A DNA stretch of 64,000 bases, taken from assembly GCF_008801815.1 (NCBI RefSeq), contig NZ_VZOX01000001.1. One strand, given 5' to 3'. Position 1 is the stretch's first letter. Every line of letters starts with the position of its first letter. Below, in pieces: positions 34,724 to 43,398 of this stretch. Below the pieces are notes generated by a model that was not told the origin of the DNA, searched no databases, and saw only the letters and a list, made by a program, of their open reading frames with translations. Made by a program: the position numbers and the translations under genes. The DNA comes from Edwardsiella anguillarum. Lineage in GTDB: Bacteria; Pseudomonadota; Gammaproteobacteria; Enterobacterales; Enterobacteriaceae.

Positions 34724-35422
34724 ATGACCGCAACACCGCTACTGGCGCTCAATCACATCGACTTCAGCGCTAATGGACGCCCCATTCTGCACGACGTCTC
34801 GCTGACGCTACAGCCCGGCGAATTCAAAGTAATCACGGGCCCCTCGGGCTGCGGCAAGAGCACCCTGCTCAAAATTGCGGCCTCGCTGCTGGATCCCCAG
34901 CGCGGCGAGATCCTGCTGCAGGGGAAACCCCTGAGCGCCTATCCTCCGGAGGCGTATCGCAAACAGGTCTCCTACAGCTTCCAAACGCCGGTGCTGTTCG
35001 GCGATACGGTGCGCGACAACCTACTGTTTCCCTATCAGATCCGCAGTGACGCGCCGGATATGGATCGCATCCGCCGCGGTCTGATGCAGTTTGGCCTGCC
35101 GCTGCACACGCTAGATCAGCGCATCGAAGATCTCTCCGGCGGCGAGCGTCAGCGCGTGGCGCTGCTGCGTAACATTCAATATATGCCGCAGGTGTTGCTG
35201 CTGGACGAAATCACCAGCGCGCTGGATGAGCACAATCGAACCATCGTGCATGAGGTCATCACGCACCTCAATCAGCAGCAGGGAATCGCCATTATCTGGG
35301 TCACTCACAGCAGCGATGAGATTACCCAATGCGACAATGTGATAACCCTGCCGCGCCTGGCCGACAGCGACGACGCAGAGGAAGACGAGACCCAGCCAAA
35401 CGGAGAGCCGCGCCATGAATAG
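34724..35422 (+). CDS. fetA: ABC transporter ATPase FetA (YbbL)
   Basis: A 232-residue ABC ATPase resembling E. coli FetA (YbbL, 225). Walker A GPSGCGKST, signature LSGGERQR and Walker B VLLLDEITSALD are intact. FetAB is a two-component exporter that limits iron-related oxidative stress in E. coli; in metal-handling terms the substrate assignment is recent and not certain. The start is ATG 34724, preceded by AGGGAGAAT. It overlaps fetB by 8 bp, so the two are coupled. The acidic C-terminal tail (about residues 210-232) is longer than in E. coli. Confidence 0.88.
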   Translation: MTATPLLALNHIDFSANGRPILHDVSLTLQPGEFKVITGPSGCGKSTLLKIAASLLDPQRGEILLQGKPLSAYPPEAYRKQVSYSFQTPVLFGDTVRDNLLFPYQIRSDAPDMDRIRRGLMQFGLPLHTLDQRIEDLSGGERQRVALLRNIQYMPQVLLLDEITSALDEHNRTIVHEVITHLNQQQGIAIIWVTHSSDEITQCDNVITLPRLADSDDAEEDETQPNGEPRHE

Positions 35423-36173
35423 CCACAACATTACCGATCAGTCTCTGGTCATGGCCCTGGCGCTGGTCGCCATTGCGCTGGTCATCAGCGGGCGGGAAAA
35501 GCTGGGACTCGGCAAGGACATTCTGTGGAGCGTCAGCCGCGCCATCGTCCAGCTGATCCTGGTGGGCTACGTCTTAAAGTATATCTTTCATCTGGACAGC
35601 GCCCTGCTGACCCTATTGATGGTGCTGTTTATCTGCGTCAACGCGGCCTGGAACGCGAAGAAGCGCAGTAAGAACCTCAGCAATGCCTTCGCCATGTCGC
35701 TGATCGCCATCGTCACCGGCACCGCGCTGACCCTGGCGATCCTGATCGTCAGCGGCTCCATCGAATTCACCCCGATGCAGGTGATCCCCATCGCCGGGAT
35801 GATCGCCGGTAACGCCATGGTGGCCGTCGGCCTGTGCTATAACAACCTGCGTCAGCGCTTCCACGACGAACGCCAGCGGGTGCAGGAGATGCTCAGCCTG
35901 GGCGCGACTCCGAAGCAGGCATCGGCAAGGATCATCCGCGCCAGCATCAAGGCGGCGATGATCCCCACCGTCGACTCCGCCAAAACCGTCGGACTGGTCA
36001 GCCTGCCGGGCATGATGTCGGGCCTGATCTTCGCCGGTATCGATCCGGTCAAGGCCATCCGCTATCAGATTATGGTGACCTTTATGCTGATCTCCACCGC
36101 CAGCCTCTCCACCATCATCGCGGGCTACCTCGCCTATGTCAGGTTCTACACGGCCCGCGATCAGCTGCGCTAA
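35415..36173 (+). CDS. fetB: Membrane subunit FetB (YbbM)
   Basis: A 252-residue polytopic membrane protein of the UPF0014/FetB family (E. coli 259), with about seven hydrophobic spans. It contains the family block RQRFHDERQRVQEMLSLGAT, a cytoplasmic loop probably contacting FetA. The gene overlaps fetA by 8 bp, so an operon is certain in structure. It is followed by a hairpin and convergent fumA. Export of iron is inferred from E. coli FetAB. Confidence 0.9.
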   Translation: MNSHNITDQSLVMALALVAIALVISGREKLGLGKDILWSVSRAIVQLILVGYVLKYIFHLDSALLTLLMVLFICVNAAWNAKKRSKNLSNAFAMSLIAIVTGTALTLAILIVSGSIEFTPMQVIPIAGMIAGNAMVAVGLCYNNLRQRFHDERQRVQEMLSLGATPKQASARIIRASIKAAMIPTVDSAKTVGLVSLPGMMSGLIFAGIDPVKAIRYQIMVTFMLISTASLSTIIAGYLAYVRFYTARDQLR

Positions 36174-36181
36174 GCCCATAC

Positions 36182-36210
36182 AAAAATCCCCACGCCATGG
36201 CGTGGGGATC
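36182..36210 (-). terminator. fumA terminator
   Basis: A perfect palindrome ATCCCCACGC-CATG-GCGTGGGGAT (36187-36210) is flanked by five A on the left, giving a T run on the minus strand. It lies between the convergent ends of fetB and fumA. Confidence 0.85.
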
Positions 36211-36251
36211 AACGGGATAACCCGGCCGCTATCGCTGCCAGGATTAGCCGC

Positions 36252-37898
36252 TTACTTCATGCAGCCACTACAGCGGCTGCTCAAAATCTGCTGGAAGAAG
36301 TCATTCCCCTTGTCATCCACCAGGATGAAGGCCGGGAAGTCCTCTACCTCAATCTTCCAGATAGCCTCCATTCCCAGCTCAGGATAGGCCACGCAGGTCA
36401 GGCTCTTAATGCTCTGCTGCGCCAGTACCGCCGCCGGGCCGCCGATGCTGCCCAGATAGAAGCCACCGTGTTTATGGCAGGCGTCGGTGACCTGCTGGCT
36501 GCGGTTCCCTTTGGCCAGCATGATCATGCTGCCGCCGTTGGCCTGCAGTAGGTCAACATAGGAGTCCATACGGCCTGCCGTGGTTGGCCCCAGTGAGCCA
36601 GAGGCATGGCCCGCCGGTGTCTTGGCCGGGCCGGCGTAGTAGATCGGGTGATCCTTCACATACTGCGGCAGCGGCTTGCCTTCATCCAGCAGCGCCTTCA
36701 GCTTGGCGTGGGCGATATCGCGCCCGACGATAATGGTGCCGGAGAGCGACAGGCGGGTGGAGACCGGATACTGGGAGAGCTGTGCCAGAATCTCCTTCAT
36801 CGGGCGGTTGAGATCCACTTTGATGGCCTCTCCCTCGCCGGCCTGGCGCAGATGCTCAGGAATATATTTGCCTGGGTTATGCTCCAGCTTCTCGATCCAG
36901 ATCCCCTCGCGGTTAATCTTGGCCTTGATATTACGATCCGCCGAGCAGGAAACCCCCATTCCGACCGGACAGGAGGCGCCGTGACGCGGCAGGCGAATCA
37001 CCCGCACATCGTGGGCAAAGTATTTGCCGCCGAACTGCGCGCCCAGCCCCAGCTCCTGGGCTGCCAGCAGCAGCTCCTGCTCCAGCGCCACGTCACGGAA
37101 CGCCTGACCGTGCTCGTTGCCCTCGGTCGGCAGCGCATCATAGTACTTGGTCGATGCCAGCTTCACCGTCTTCAGGGTAGACTCCGCCGACGTGCCGCCG
37201 ATAACGAAGGCCACGTGGTACGGCGGGCAAGCCGCGGTGCCCAGGGTACGCATCTTCTCGATCAGGAAAGCCTTCAGCTTCTCCGGCGTCAGCAGCGCCT
37301 TGGTCTCCTGATACAGGTAGGTTTTATTGGCTGAACCGCCGCCTTTGGCGACGCACAGGAATTTGTACTCCTCGCCCTCGGTAGCGTACAGATCGATCTG
37401 CGCCGGCAGGTTGGTTCCGGTATTGACCTCATTGTACATATCCAGCGCGGCGTTCTGGGAGTAGCGCAGGTTATCTTCAATATAGGTGTTATAAACCCCG
37501 CGCGACAGCGCCTCGGCATCGCCGCCGCCGGTCCACACGCGCTGGCCTTTTTTACCCACGATAATCGCCGTCCCGGTGTCTTGACAGGTCGGCAGTACCC
37601 CCTTGGCGGCGATCTCGGAGTTGCGCAGGAACTGCAGCGCGACGTATTTATCGTTTTCGCTAGCCTGCGGGTCGTCAAGGATCGCGGCGACCTGACGCTG
37701 GTGAGCCGGACGCAGCATAAACGAAGCATCGTGGAACGCCTGCTGGGCCAACAGCGTCAGCGCCTGCGGCTCGACCTTCAGCATGTCCTGGCCTTCAAAG
37801 CTGACTACGGAGACATGCTCCTTACTCAGCAGATAATAGTCGGTATCATCGCCTTGCAGCGGAAACGGATCTTGATAATGGAAGGGTTTATTTGACAT
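36252..37898 (-). CDS. fumA: Class I fumarase, FumA-type
   Basis: A 548-residue oxygen-sensitive class I fumarase with the same length as E. coli FumA. The three [4Fe-4S] cysteines are Cys105 (VLPTCQDTG), Cys224 (TAACPPYHV) and Cys318 (GVSCSADRN). It interconverts fumarate and malate in the TCA cycle. The upstream region (37990-38014) has two GTTAAC palindromes 19 bp apart; in E. coli ArcA controls fumA but these were not proven to be ArcA boxes. FumB would be nearly as similar, so the letter A rests on overall likeness. The gene borders the degenerate region at 38 kb. Confidence 0.94.
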   Translation of the reverse strand: MSNKPFHYQDPFPLQGDDTDYYLLSKEHVSVVSFEGQDMLKVEPQALTLLAQQAFHDASFMLRPAHQRQVAAILDDPQASENDKYVALQFLRNSEIAAKGVLPTCQDTGTAIIVGKKGQRVWTGGGDAEALSRGVYNTYIEDNLRYSQNAALDMYNEVNTGTNLPAQIDLYATEGEEYKFLCVAKGGGSANKTYLYQETKALLTPEKLKAFLIEKMRTLGTAACPPYHVAFVIGGTSAESTLKTVKLASTKYYDALPTEGNEHGQAFRDVALEQELLLAAQELGLGAQFGGKYFAHDVRVIRLPRHGASCPVGMGVSCSADRNIKAKINREGIWIEKLEHNPGKYIPEHLRQAGEGEAIKVDLNRPMKEILAQLSQYPVSTRLSLSGTIIVGRDIAHAKLKALLDEGKPLPQYVKDHPIYYAGPAKTPAGHASGSLGPTTAGRMDSYVDLLQANGGSMIMLAKGNRSQQVTDACHKHGGFYLGSIGGPAAVLAQQSIKSLTCVAYPELGMEAIWKIEVEDFPAFILVDDKGNDFFQQILSSRCSGCMK

Positions 37899-38076
37899 TT
37901 TTCTCTCGCTTACAACGTCAGCTTGTATAAATTTACCGAGCCGCGCAGCGCCATCGGCGTGATGCCCGATAAGAAAAACCGCGCGGCCTGTTAACTTTAC
38001 CGCCCGATGTTAACATGTTATTTACAATAAGCGTTGTGCGACCGCGCTCAGTATCGGCATGTAACGGGACTTCGCC

Positions 38077-38139
38077 TAGGGCGTGTCCCGTAACTGGCCA
38101 TGAGCATCGCTGGCGCGCACAGTTACGGGACACGTCCTA
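38077..38139. mobile_element. MITE-like 63-bp inverted-repeat element
   Basis: Two 20-bp terminal inverted repeats, TAGGGCGTGTCCCGTAACTG (38077-38096) and its reverse complement (38120-38139, one mismatch), flank 23 bp. Both ends are TA, as in elements that insert at TA sites. There is no coding capacity. It lies 178 bp upstream of fumA beside decayed genes. It might instead be a fold-back regulatory hairpin; no sister copy is present in the window. Confidence 0.45.
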
Positions 38140-38536
38140 ATCATCAGGTGAATCCATCCTGCCAAATAACCCAAGCGAGGTAACAGGATCAAAATCAAAC
38201 TATCGGGGATTAATTGTCGTATGTTTGGGGAAAGGAGAGGTTAATCACCTTGATTTAAAAAGAAAATGAACAAAATGGCTAAAATCGGTGTACCCAAACC
38301 GGATCATATTGCCCACCCCTCATTACCTCAGGTCTCCCTCCCCCGCCTGAGCATACTCACAAAGCGTATCCGCCATGGCCTGCTGACGGGCGCGGCGGCA
38401 GCCAGGGGATGGCCATGATTGTCGAGCGACTTAACTGAGCCTCAGGGGGACGCCCCACGCGGCGGGGCCAGAATCGGCCCCGTAACGGACGATACGTGCC
38501 CCTGCGCGGGCCGCTACGGGACTCATCAAGACGGTT
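38140..38536. other. Degenerate intergenic DNA
   Basis: No supported gene. A short plus frame (38266-38418) begins with an ATG but lacks recognisable features, and a minus-strand stretch reads as RRARQQAMADTLCEYAQ before a stop, which looks coded but could not be assigned. Likely remnants. Confidence 0.5.
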
Positions 38537-38688
38537 ACTCGCCGCCAGCAGCTAGGGGTATATCAGGCCGCCCAGCGCGCCGCCGACCAGAGGCATCACC
38601 CAGAAAGTCGATGCTCAGCTGGGGAAATGCCGCCGCCGAAGACCAGCCAGAAGGAACCCCAAAACTCCGCCGCCAATTTATTAAACAT
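38537..38688 (-). pseudogene. aqpZ: Aquaporin Z remnant with internal deletion
   Basis: From ATG 38688 the minus strand reads FNKLAAEFWGSFWLVFGG, the AqpZ N-terminus. After about 12 unmatched codons, a different frame reads FWVMPLVGGALGGLIYP followed by a stop and LLAASN, the AqpZ C-terminus (E. coli FWVVPIVGGIIGGLIY). About 150 bp thus remain of a gene of roughly 690 bp: the whole pore, including both NPA motifs, is lost. A functional aquaporin cannot be made from it. The assignment rests on two independent blocks in the right order. Confidence 0.8.
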
Positions 38689-38827
38689 CAACCACCGCAG
38701 CAGAAATAATGAATGATCCGCGCCAGCGGTATGCCCGACGCCCCGCGCGATGCGCTGAAAACCAGGTGGGTTACCGAAAAAAGAATAAGACGCCTTGCCC
38801 GAAGCAATGCAGGCAAAAACAGGTAAA

Positions 38828-38920
38828 TAGGCTATCTGCCGCAGCCGTTTGATCTCAACGCTGGCGCACCGCCCTTCTATCGCCTGCAGAAAGGCGGCGA
38901 AGTGGGCGCTTTTTTCATGC
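38828..38920. repeat. 93-bp direct repeat, orphan copy
   Basis: An exact copy of 32966-33058, in the same orientation, 5.77 kb away. It carries only the last 30 codons of the ABM-domain protein without start or promoter, so it is a truncated pseudogene piece. pyrC, fetAB and fumA lie between the two copies. Confidence 0.95.
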
Positions 38921-39120
38921 ATCATTTAAAACAGACGCACTATCTTATGCGACATATGTAACACAAAATATCAATACTTCGTTAAACTACGGGGTAATAT
39001 TCTACATAAACCGAAAGCGGCACAAGAAAAAATAGATGGGATTTTTCTAGCAAAACGAAAGGACTGCCTTAATAAAAATAGAATCAAGACATGTCCGATT
39101 ACTAATTAGAAATAAAATGC

Positions 39121-39279
39121 TTATTTAGGTATGTAGGGGGGGGAAATATCAACCCGACGGCAAAAGTCAGAAAACAGCGCCTGATGCTCACATACTTTAT
39201 CTGCGCTGTACAGCACCGCATAGGCAAACAGCGCCCCGCCTAACAGGCTAGCCAGTAACATCCATCGTTTGATTTTCAT
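39121..39279 (-). CDS. Possible small membrane protein
   Basis: A 52-codon frame beginning MKIKRWMLLASLLGGALFAY with one hydrophobic segment (about 6-24) and a short soluble tail with two cysteines (30 and 40). It was read directly from sequence. The charge pattern (basic N-terminus then hydrophobic stretch) suits a real inner-membrane or secreted product. The ribosome site is weak (TGGACCGA). No family was recognised. It sits in a degenerate region, so confidence is limited. Confidence 0.45.
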   Translation of the reverse strand: MKIKRWMLLASLLGGALFAYAVLYSADKVCEHQALFSDFCRRVDISPPYIPK

Positions 39280-39744
39280 TCGGTCCATTCCATGTCACCT
39301 ATCTCTGATGGCACCAGTGTATACCCACCAGGCTAAACTACGGCTCTACAGCTACCGATTACCACCCGCCGCGCGCGGGAAAAGAGACCAAATGCCAACA
39401 GATGAAACGCCCCCGACACAGAAAAGACACGCGCTACATGGAGGTGCCGAACGCGTTTCTCTGTTAACACTCACACCTCAAGCCTAGCCAGCCTTAGGTA
39501 AAGATGCAAGCCACCGACCCGGACAACCCGCTGTTAATTAAGAGGGATCATCAATACGCTGCCGATACGCGGACGGTACTTTCTGTGCGGGAAAGGTAGG
39601 GAGTCGCCCTTGGGAAGCAGGCTGATGGGGGACGGGATGGCGCCTCACGCGACTCTGAGACGCGCGCAATGCCGACCGCGGCGCGGAAAGGAAACCACCC
39701 CTTGTGCTGAGCAGGCAGAGTGCAGCCCCGCAGCGGCGTACGCT
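39280..39744. other. Intergenic region before tcyN
   Basis: About 465 bp without a supported gene. Short plus-strand frames (39269-39487, and one reaching 40236 antisense to tcyN) show no coding character. No terminator with a clear T run was found after tcyN. Confidence 0.5.
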
Positions 39745-40521
39745 CTAGATTTCAAACTCGGGCGCCATTATCTCCTCCAGATACTGGGCGAGAAACTGGC
39801 GAGTGCGCGGGTGACGGGGACGGCTGAACAGGGTCTCGGCCGGCCCCTGCTCGACGATACGACCGCCGTCCATAAAGATCACCCGCTGCGCCACGTCGCG
39901 GGCAAAGCGCATCTCATGGGTGACGATCACCATGGTGCGCTGCTCCTGCGCCAGGCCGCGCAGGGTAGCGAGCACCTCGCCCACCAGCTCCGGATCCAGC
40001 GCCGAGGTGGGCTCATCGAACAGCAAAACCTGCGGCTGCATGGCCAGCGCCCGGGCGATAGCCACCCGCTGCTGCTGACCGCCGGAGAGCCGTTTGGGAT
40101 AGGCATCGGCCTTATCGGTCAGTCCGACCCGCGCCAGCAGCGCCCGCCCCTGACGCTCGGCCTCTGCGGGCGCAACCCCGTTAACCACCCGCGGCCCTTC
40201 GGTCACGTTCTCCAGCGCCGTAAGGTGCGGAAATAGGTTGAAATTCTGAAACACAAAGCCGACCTGGCGGCGTAGACGACGGATCTGTGCCTTCTGACGC
40301 GCCAGCGAGCGGTTGGCGTCCACGCGGATATCGCCGACCCGCAGGGTCCCCGCGTCCGGTGTCTCCAGCAGGTTAATACAGCGCAGCAGGGTGCTCTTAC
40401 CCGAGCCGCTCGGCCCAATGATCGCGACCACCTCGCCCGGCTGAACGCACAGATCGACGCCGTGCAGGACCTGCTGATGGTGAAAGGATTTCACCAGCTG
40501 TGTCAGTTCGATGGCGCTCAC
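39745..40521 (-). CDS. tcyN: Cystine/diaminopimelate ABC transporter ATPase TcyN
   Basis: A 258-residue polar amino-acid ABC ATPase closest to E. coli TcyN (YecC, 250): it opens MSAIELTQLVKSF, with Walker A GPSGSGKST, signature LSGGQQQR and Walker B VLLFDEPTSALD. In E. coli it serves the TcyJ-TcyL-TcyN L-cystine importer downstream of fliAZ. Here the start is GTG, and its GTGA overlaps the stop of a short upstream tail resembling a permease C-terminus. No binding protein, permease or dcyD gene is present, so it is orphaned at this site. It may serve another transporter or be on the way to loss. Confidence 0.88.
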   Translation of the reverse strand: MSAIELTQLVKSFHHQQVLHGVDLCVQPGEVVAIIGPSGSGKSTLLRCINLLETPDAGTLRVGDIRVDANRSLARQKAQIRRLRRQVGFVFQNFNLFPHLTALENVTEGPRVVNGVAPAEAERQGRALLARVGLTDKADAYPKRLSGGQQQRVAIARALAMQPQVLLFDEPTSALDPELVGEVLATLRGLAQEQRTMVIVTHEMRFARDVAQRVIFMDGGRIVEQGPAETLFSRPRHPRTRQFLAQYLEEIMAPEFEI

Positions 40522-40559
40522 GCTCTTCTCCCCCTACGCGCCGCACGCCGACGCTCCAT
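40518..40559 (-). pseudogene. Possible tcyL (permease) C-terminal remnant
   Basis: Thirteen codons (MERRRAARRGRRA) end in a TGA that overlaps the tcyN GTG start. Amino-acid ABC permeases commonly end in such a basic LERR-type tail and commonly overlap their ATPase gene. The rest of the permease gene is absent, replaced by an 11-bp-stem hairpin (40557-40589) and the fliZ end. Inference from context only. Confidence 0.4.
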
Positions 40560-40644
40560 GCCGTCACTGTAGCAAGGCGTGACGGCATGGAAAGGAATAA
40601 AAAGTAATATGCTAATAATTGTGGGAAATAACCGCCAACGGGCG

Positions 40645-41163
40645 TCAGGCCGCCTGCGCGAACTGAAGATACTGCTGATACTTGCGCAGCGCGATACGAT
40701 AGTTGTTCTGGCTGCACTGAGGCAGCGCCGCCAGCCAGCGATCGGACAGATCGCCATACGCCGCCGACGGCGGCGTATGGCGCGCCAGCAGCTCGTCCAA
40801 ACGCCGCAAACGCACCACATATTCACGGATGCTGCTGTGGCGCATGTCGGTCTGTTCGCACAGGTACTGTTTAAACCCCATGATGTCAAAACGGCTGCTC
40901 TGCGCATGGCAATAGACATCGCTACAGAAACGGCACAGCGCCAGCAGCCCCTGCTGCAGAGCCGCCCAGCCGGCGGCGTCGATCAGCCGCTCCATCTGCG
41001 CCTGGCGCGCACGGTTCAGCAGCGTGCCGTCCAGCACTAGCGAAATGCGATCCAGCGGGCGGCCGCAGTGTGAGCAGCAGCACTGCGCATGTTTAAAGTC
41101 TTTTAGATAGCGGCTCAGCGGCCTACGCCCGGCGGGGGATGAGGGGAAAGGGGTCAATGGCAT
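40645..41163 (-). CDS. fliZ: Flagellar regulator FliZ
   Basis: FliZ (172 residues, E. coli 183). The segment RRPLSRYLKDFKHAQ and the terminal NNYRIALRKYQQYLQ match the core-binding-like fold of FliZ. In E. coli it binds DNA and opposes sigma-S, favouring motility over curli, and in Salmonella it raises FlhDC activity. It follows fliA by 33 bp on the minus strand, so the two form the fliAZ operon. Four cysteines in the N-terminal half (CCSHCGRPLD) are reminiscent of a metal site; this was not tested. Confidence 0.94.
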   Translation of the reverse strand: MPLTPFPSSPAGRRPLSRYLKDFKHAQCCCSHCGRPLDRISLVLDGTLLNRARQAQMERLIDAAGWAALQQGLLALCRFCSDVYCHAQSSRFDIMGFKQYLCEQTDMRHSSIREYVVRLRRLDELLARHTPPSAAYGDLSDRWLAALPQCSQNNYRIALRKYQQYLQFAQAA

Positions 41164-41196
41164 CTCTGCACTCCATAGCTATGGCAGAAAGGCGAC

Positions 41197-41919
41197 TTAC
41201 CGCTGGCTGAGCAGACGAGTACGCAGGCGTTTTATCGCCTGGCTATGCAGCTGACTGACGCGTGATTCGCCGACCTCAAGCACCGCGCCGATCTCCTTGA
41301 GGTTGAGCTCCTCCTGGTAGTACAGCGTCAGCACCAGCTTTTCACGCTCTGGCAATGCCTCGATGGCGGCGATCACCCGGCCGCGCAGATCGCTTTCCAA
41401 CAGCTGACGCAGCGGGTTGGCCTCTTCGCTCTGCTCCAGGAGCGGCTCAGCGCTATCGCCGTGCTCCTCACGCCACTCGTCGTAGGAAAACAGCTGGCTG
41501 GTGTTGGTGTCCAGCAGGATTTGCTGGTACTCCTCCAGCGGAATCCCCATCTCCTGGGCTATCTCGCTGTCGCCCGGCGTTCGGCCCAGACGCTGCTCGG
41601 CGCGCTGCATGGCGGCAGATACCCCGCGAGCATTCCGCCGTACGCTGCGCGGCACCCAGTCTCGGCTGCGCAGTTCGTCCAGCATCGCGCCGCGGATACG
41701 CTGAATGGCATAGGTGGTAAACGCGGTCCCCTGCATGGCGTCATAGCGCTCGACCGCATGCAGTAGCCCGATACCGCCCGCCTGCAGCAAATCATCCAGC
41801 TCTACGCTGGCCGGAAGGCGAACCTGCAGGCGCAGCGCCTCATGACGAACCAGTGGCGCATAGCGCTGCCATAACGTATTTTTGTCAATCACGCCTTCGG
41901 CGGTATACAAATCAGTCAC
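41197..41919 (-). CDS. fliA: Flagellar sigma factor sigma-28
   Basis: FliA (240 residues, as in E. coli 239) directs late flagellar transcription. Regions 2, 3 and 4 are present: YAIQRIRGAMLDELRSRDW in region 2-3 and the region 4 helix-turn-helix NLKEIGAVLEVGESRVSQLH. It starts with GTG. It lies upstream of fliZ and downstream of the two flagellin genes, whose promoters (43399-43425 and 44974-45001) it should recognise, as well as the fliD promoter at 45097-45123. FlgM, its anti-sigma factor, is not in the window. Confidence 0.97.
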   Translation of the reverse strand: MTDLYTAEGVIDKNTLWQRYAPLVRHEALRLQVRLPASVELDDLLQAGGIGLLHAVERYDAMQGTAFTTYAIQRIRGAMLDELRSRDWVPRSVRRNARGVSAAMQRAEQRLGRTPGDSEIAQEMGIPLEEYQQILLDTNTSQLFSYDEWREEHGDSAEPLLEQSEEANPLRQLLESDLRGRVIAAIEALPEREKLVLTLYYQEELNLKEIGAVLEVGESRVSQLHSQAIKRLRTRLLSQR

Positions 41920-42059
41920 GTCGACAGAACTCGGGTTGATGAATGCCCGCTTATTATCCCGTGTCTATGCCAATCCAATGCCGCGATAAGTCGGTAAAAA
42001 AGTGGCCTTTTAGCCGCTTTGTTCTGCGTAACGCGCTGACATAGCGCGCAGTAAAGGTA

Positions 42060-42085
42060 AAAAAAACCCCGCCGCAGCGGGGTTT
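42060..42085 (-). terminator. Terminator of flagellin gene A
   Basis: AACCCCGC and GCGGGGTT around CGCA, with a minus-strand T run, 20 bp past the stop of the first flagellin gene. Confidence 0.9.
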
Positions 42086-42104
42086 GGCCTGGCTCTGGAT
42101 GCGA

Positions 42105-43358
42105 TTAACGCAGCAGGGACAGGACGTTCTGGGTAGACTGGTTAGCCTGAGCCAGTACGGAGGTACCGGCCTGCTGCAGGATCTGCGCACGGCTCATGTT
42201 GGACACTTCGGTCGCGTAGTCAGCGTCCTGAATACGTGAACGGGAAGCGGACAGGTTGTTCACGGTGCTGTTCAGGTTGTTGATTACGGAATCGAAACGG
42301 TTCTGTACCGCACCCAGGCCGCTGCGCAGGTCATCAACCTGAGACAGGGCTTTATCCAGGGTTGCCAGCGGATCGGCAGTCTTGGCAGTGGTAGACAGGG
42401 CAGAGCCTTTGGTCACGGTGCCGTCTTCGGCAACGCTAGCCTTAAAGTATTTAGCGTCAGCGCCAGTGCCTTCTTTGATGACATAGGCAGAAGCCCCTTT
42501 CTCGGTACCGGTGTAAGCATAGACGTTAGCCGCGTCAGCCCCTTTCGGTGCAACTTTAGACTGAACCTGAGTTACAGCTGCGGAAGTACCTGACGGCGTA
42601 GATGATGCTGTATCGAATGCAGTAACCTTACCATCATCGCCAATGGTGGCTTTAGCATACTTAGTTGTACCAGCATCATCATAAGCGCCGTATACGTCGC
42701 CCTTATCATCCTTGACATAACCAGTAATTGCCTTACCACCGGCATCTTTACCGTTCGTGTCAATATTCACCATCGGGCCATTGACTTTAGTCGCAGCGGC
42801 AGCGGCAACCTTAGTCGTGTCAATGCTGTCAGCCACATTAAACTTATCCAGGCCCAGGCTCTGTGCGTTGATGTTTTTCAGATCGATATCGATGGTTTCG
42901 CCGTCGTTGGCACCGACCTGAATGGTCAGCTTCTGATCCTTGCTCAGTACCTTCACGCCGTTGAAGTCGGTCTGCTGAGAGATACGGTCGATCTCAGACA
43001 GACGCTGGGTGATTTCGTCCTGAATGGACTGCAGGTCGCTGGAGGAGTTAGAGCCGTTCTGTGCCTGTACGGTCAGACGACGGATGTTCTGCAGGTTGTC
43101 GTTGACTTCGTTCAGCGCGCCTTCGGTGGTCTGCGCCAGGGAGATACCGTCGTTGGCGTTGCGGGATGCCTGGGTCAGGCCGTTGATGTTGGCGGTGAAG
43201 CGGTTGGAGATCGCCTGGCCGGCGGCGTCATCCTTGGCGCTGTTGATGCGCAGACCGGAAGACAGACGCTCGATGGCGGTGCCCAGGGCTGACTGGGATT
43301 TGTTCAGGTTGTTCTGAGCCATCAGCGACAGGCTGTTGGTGTTGATTACTTGTGCCAT
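42105..43358 (-). CDS. fliC: Flagellin, copy A
   Basis: A 417-residue flagellin. The conserved D0/D1 N-terminal part (1-about 180, MAQVINTNSLSLMAQNNLNK start) and C-terminal part (last ~129 residues, ending NVLSLLR) are near-identical to copy B; the centre (about 185-290), which forms the exposed domain, is different. The filament is polymerised outside the cell after export. Ribosome site AAGGA precedes ATG 43358. A sigma-28 promoter lies 40-67 bp upstream. It has its own terminator. Confidence 0.95.
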   Translation of the reverse strand: MAQVINTNSLSLMAQNNLNKSQSALGTAIERLSSGLRINSAKDDAAGQAISNRFTANINGLTQASRNANDGISLAQTTEGALNEVNDNLQNIRRLTVQAQNGSNSSSDLQSIQDEITQRLSEIDRISQQTDFNGVKVLSKDQKLTIQVGANDGETIDIDLKNINAQSLGLDKFNVADSIDTTKVAAAAATKVNGPMVNIDTNGKDAGGKAITGYVKDDKGDVYGAYDDAGTTKYAKATIGDDGKVTAFDTASSTPSGTSAAVTQVQSKVAPKGADAANVYAYTGTEKGASAYVIKEGTGADAKYFKASVAEDGTVTKGSALSTTAKTADPLATLDKALSQVDDLRSGLGAVQNRFDSVINNLNSTVNNLSASRSRIQDADYATEVSNMSRAQILQQAGTSVLAQANQSTQNVLSLLR

Positions 43359-43398
43359 GATAAATTTCCTTACTACATGATTGGTTATACAAATCTAT

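Noticed and set aside
37990..38014. Two GTTAAC motifs upstream of fumA considered as ArcA sites
   Set aside because: Spacing of 19 bp does not match the usual 11-bp ArcA repeat phasing.
38266..38418. 50-codon plus-strand frame beginning MNKMAKIG
   Set aside because: Plausible start but no recognisable domain, in a region of broken genes.
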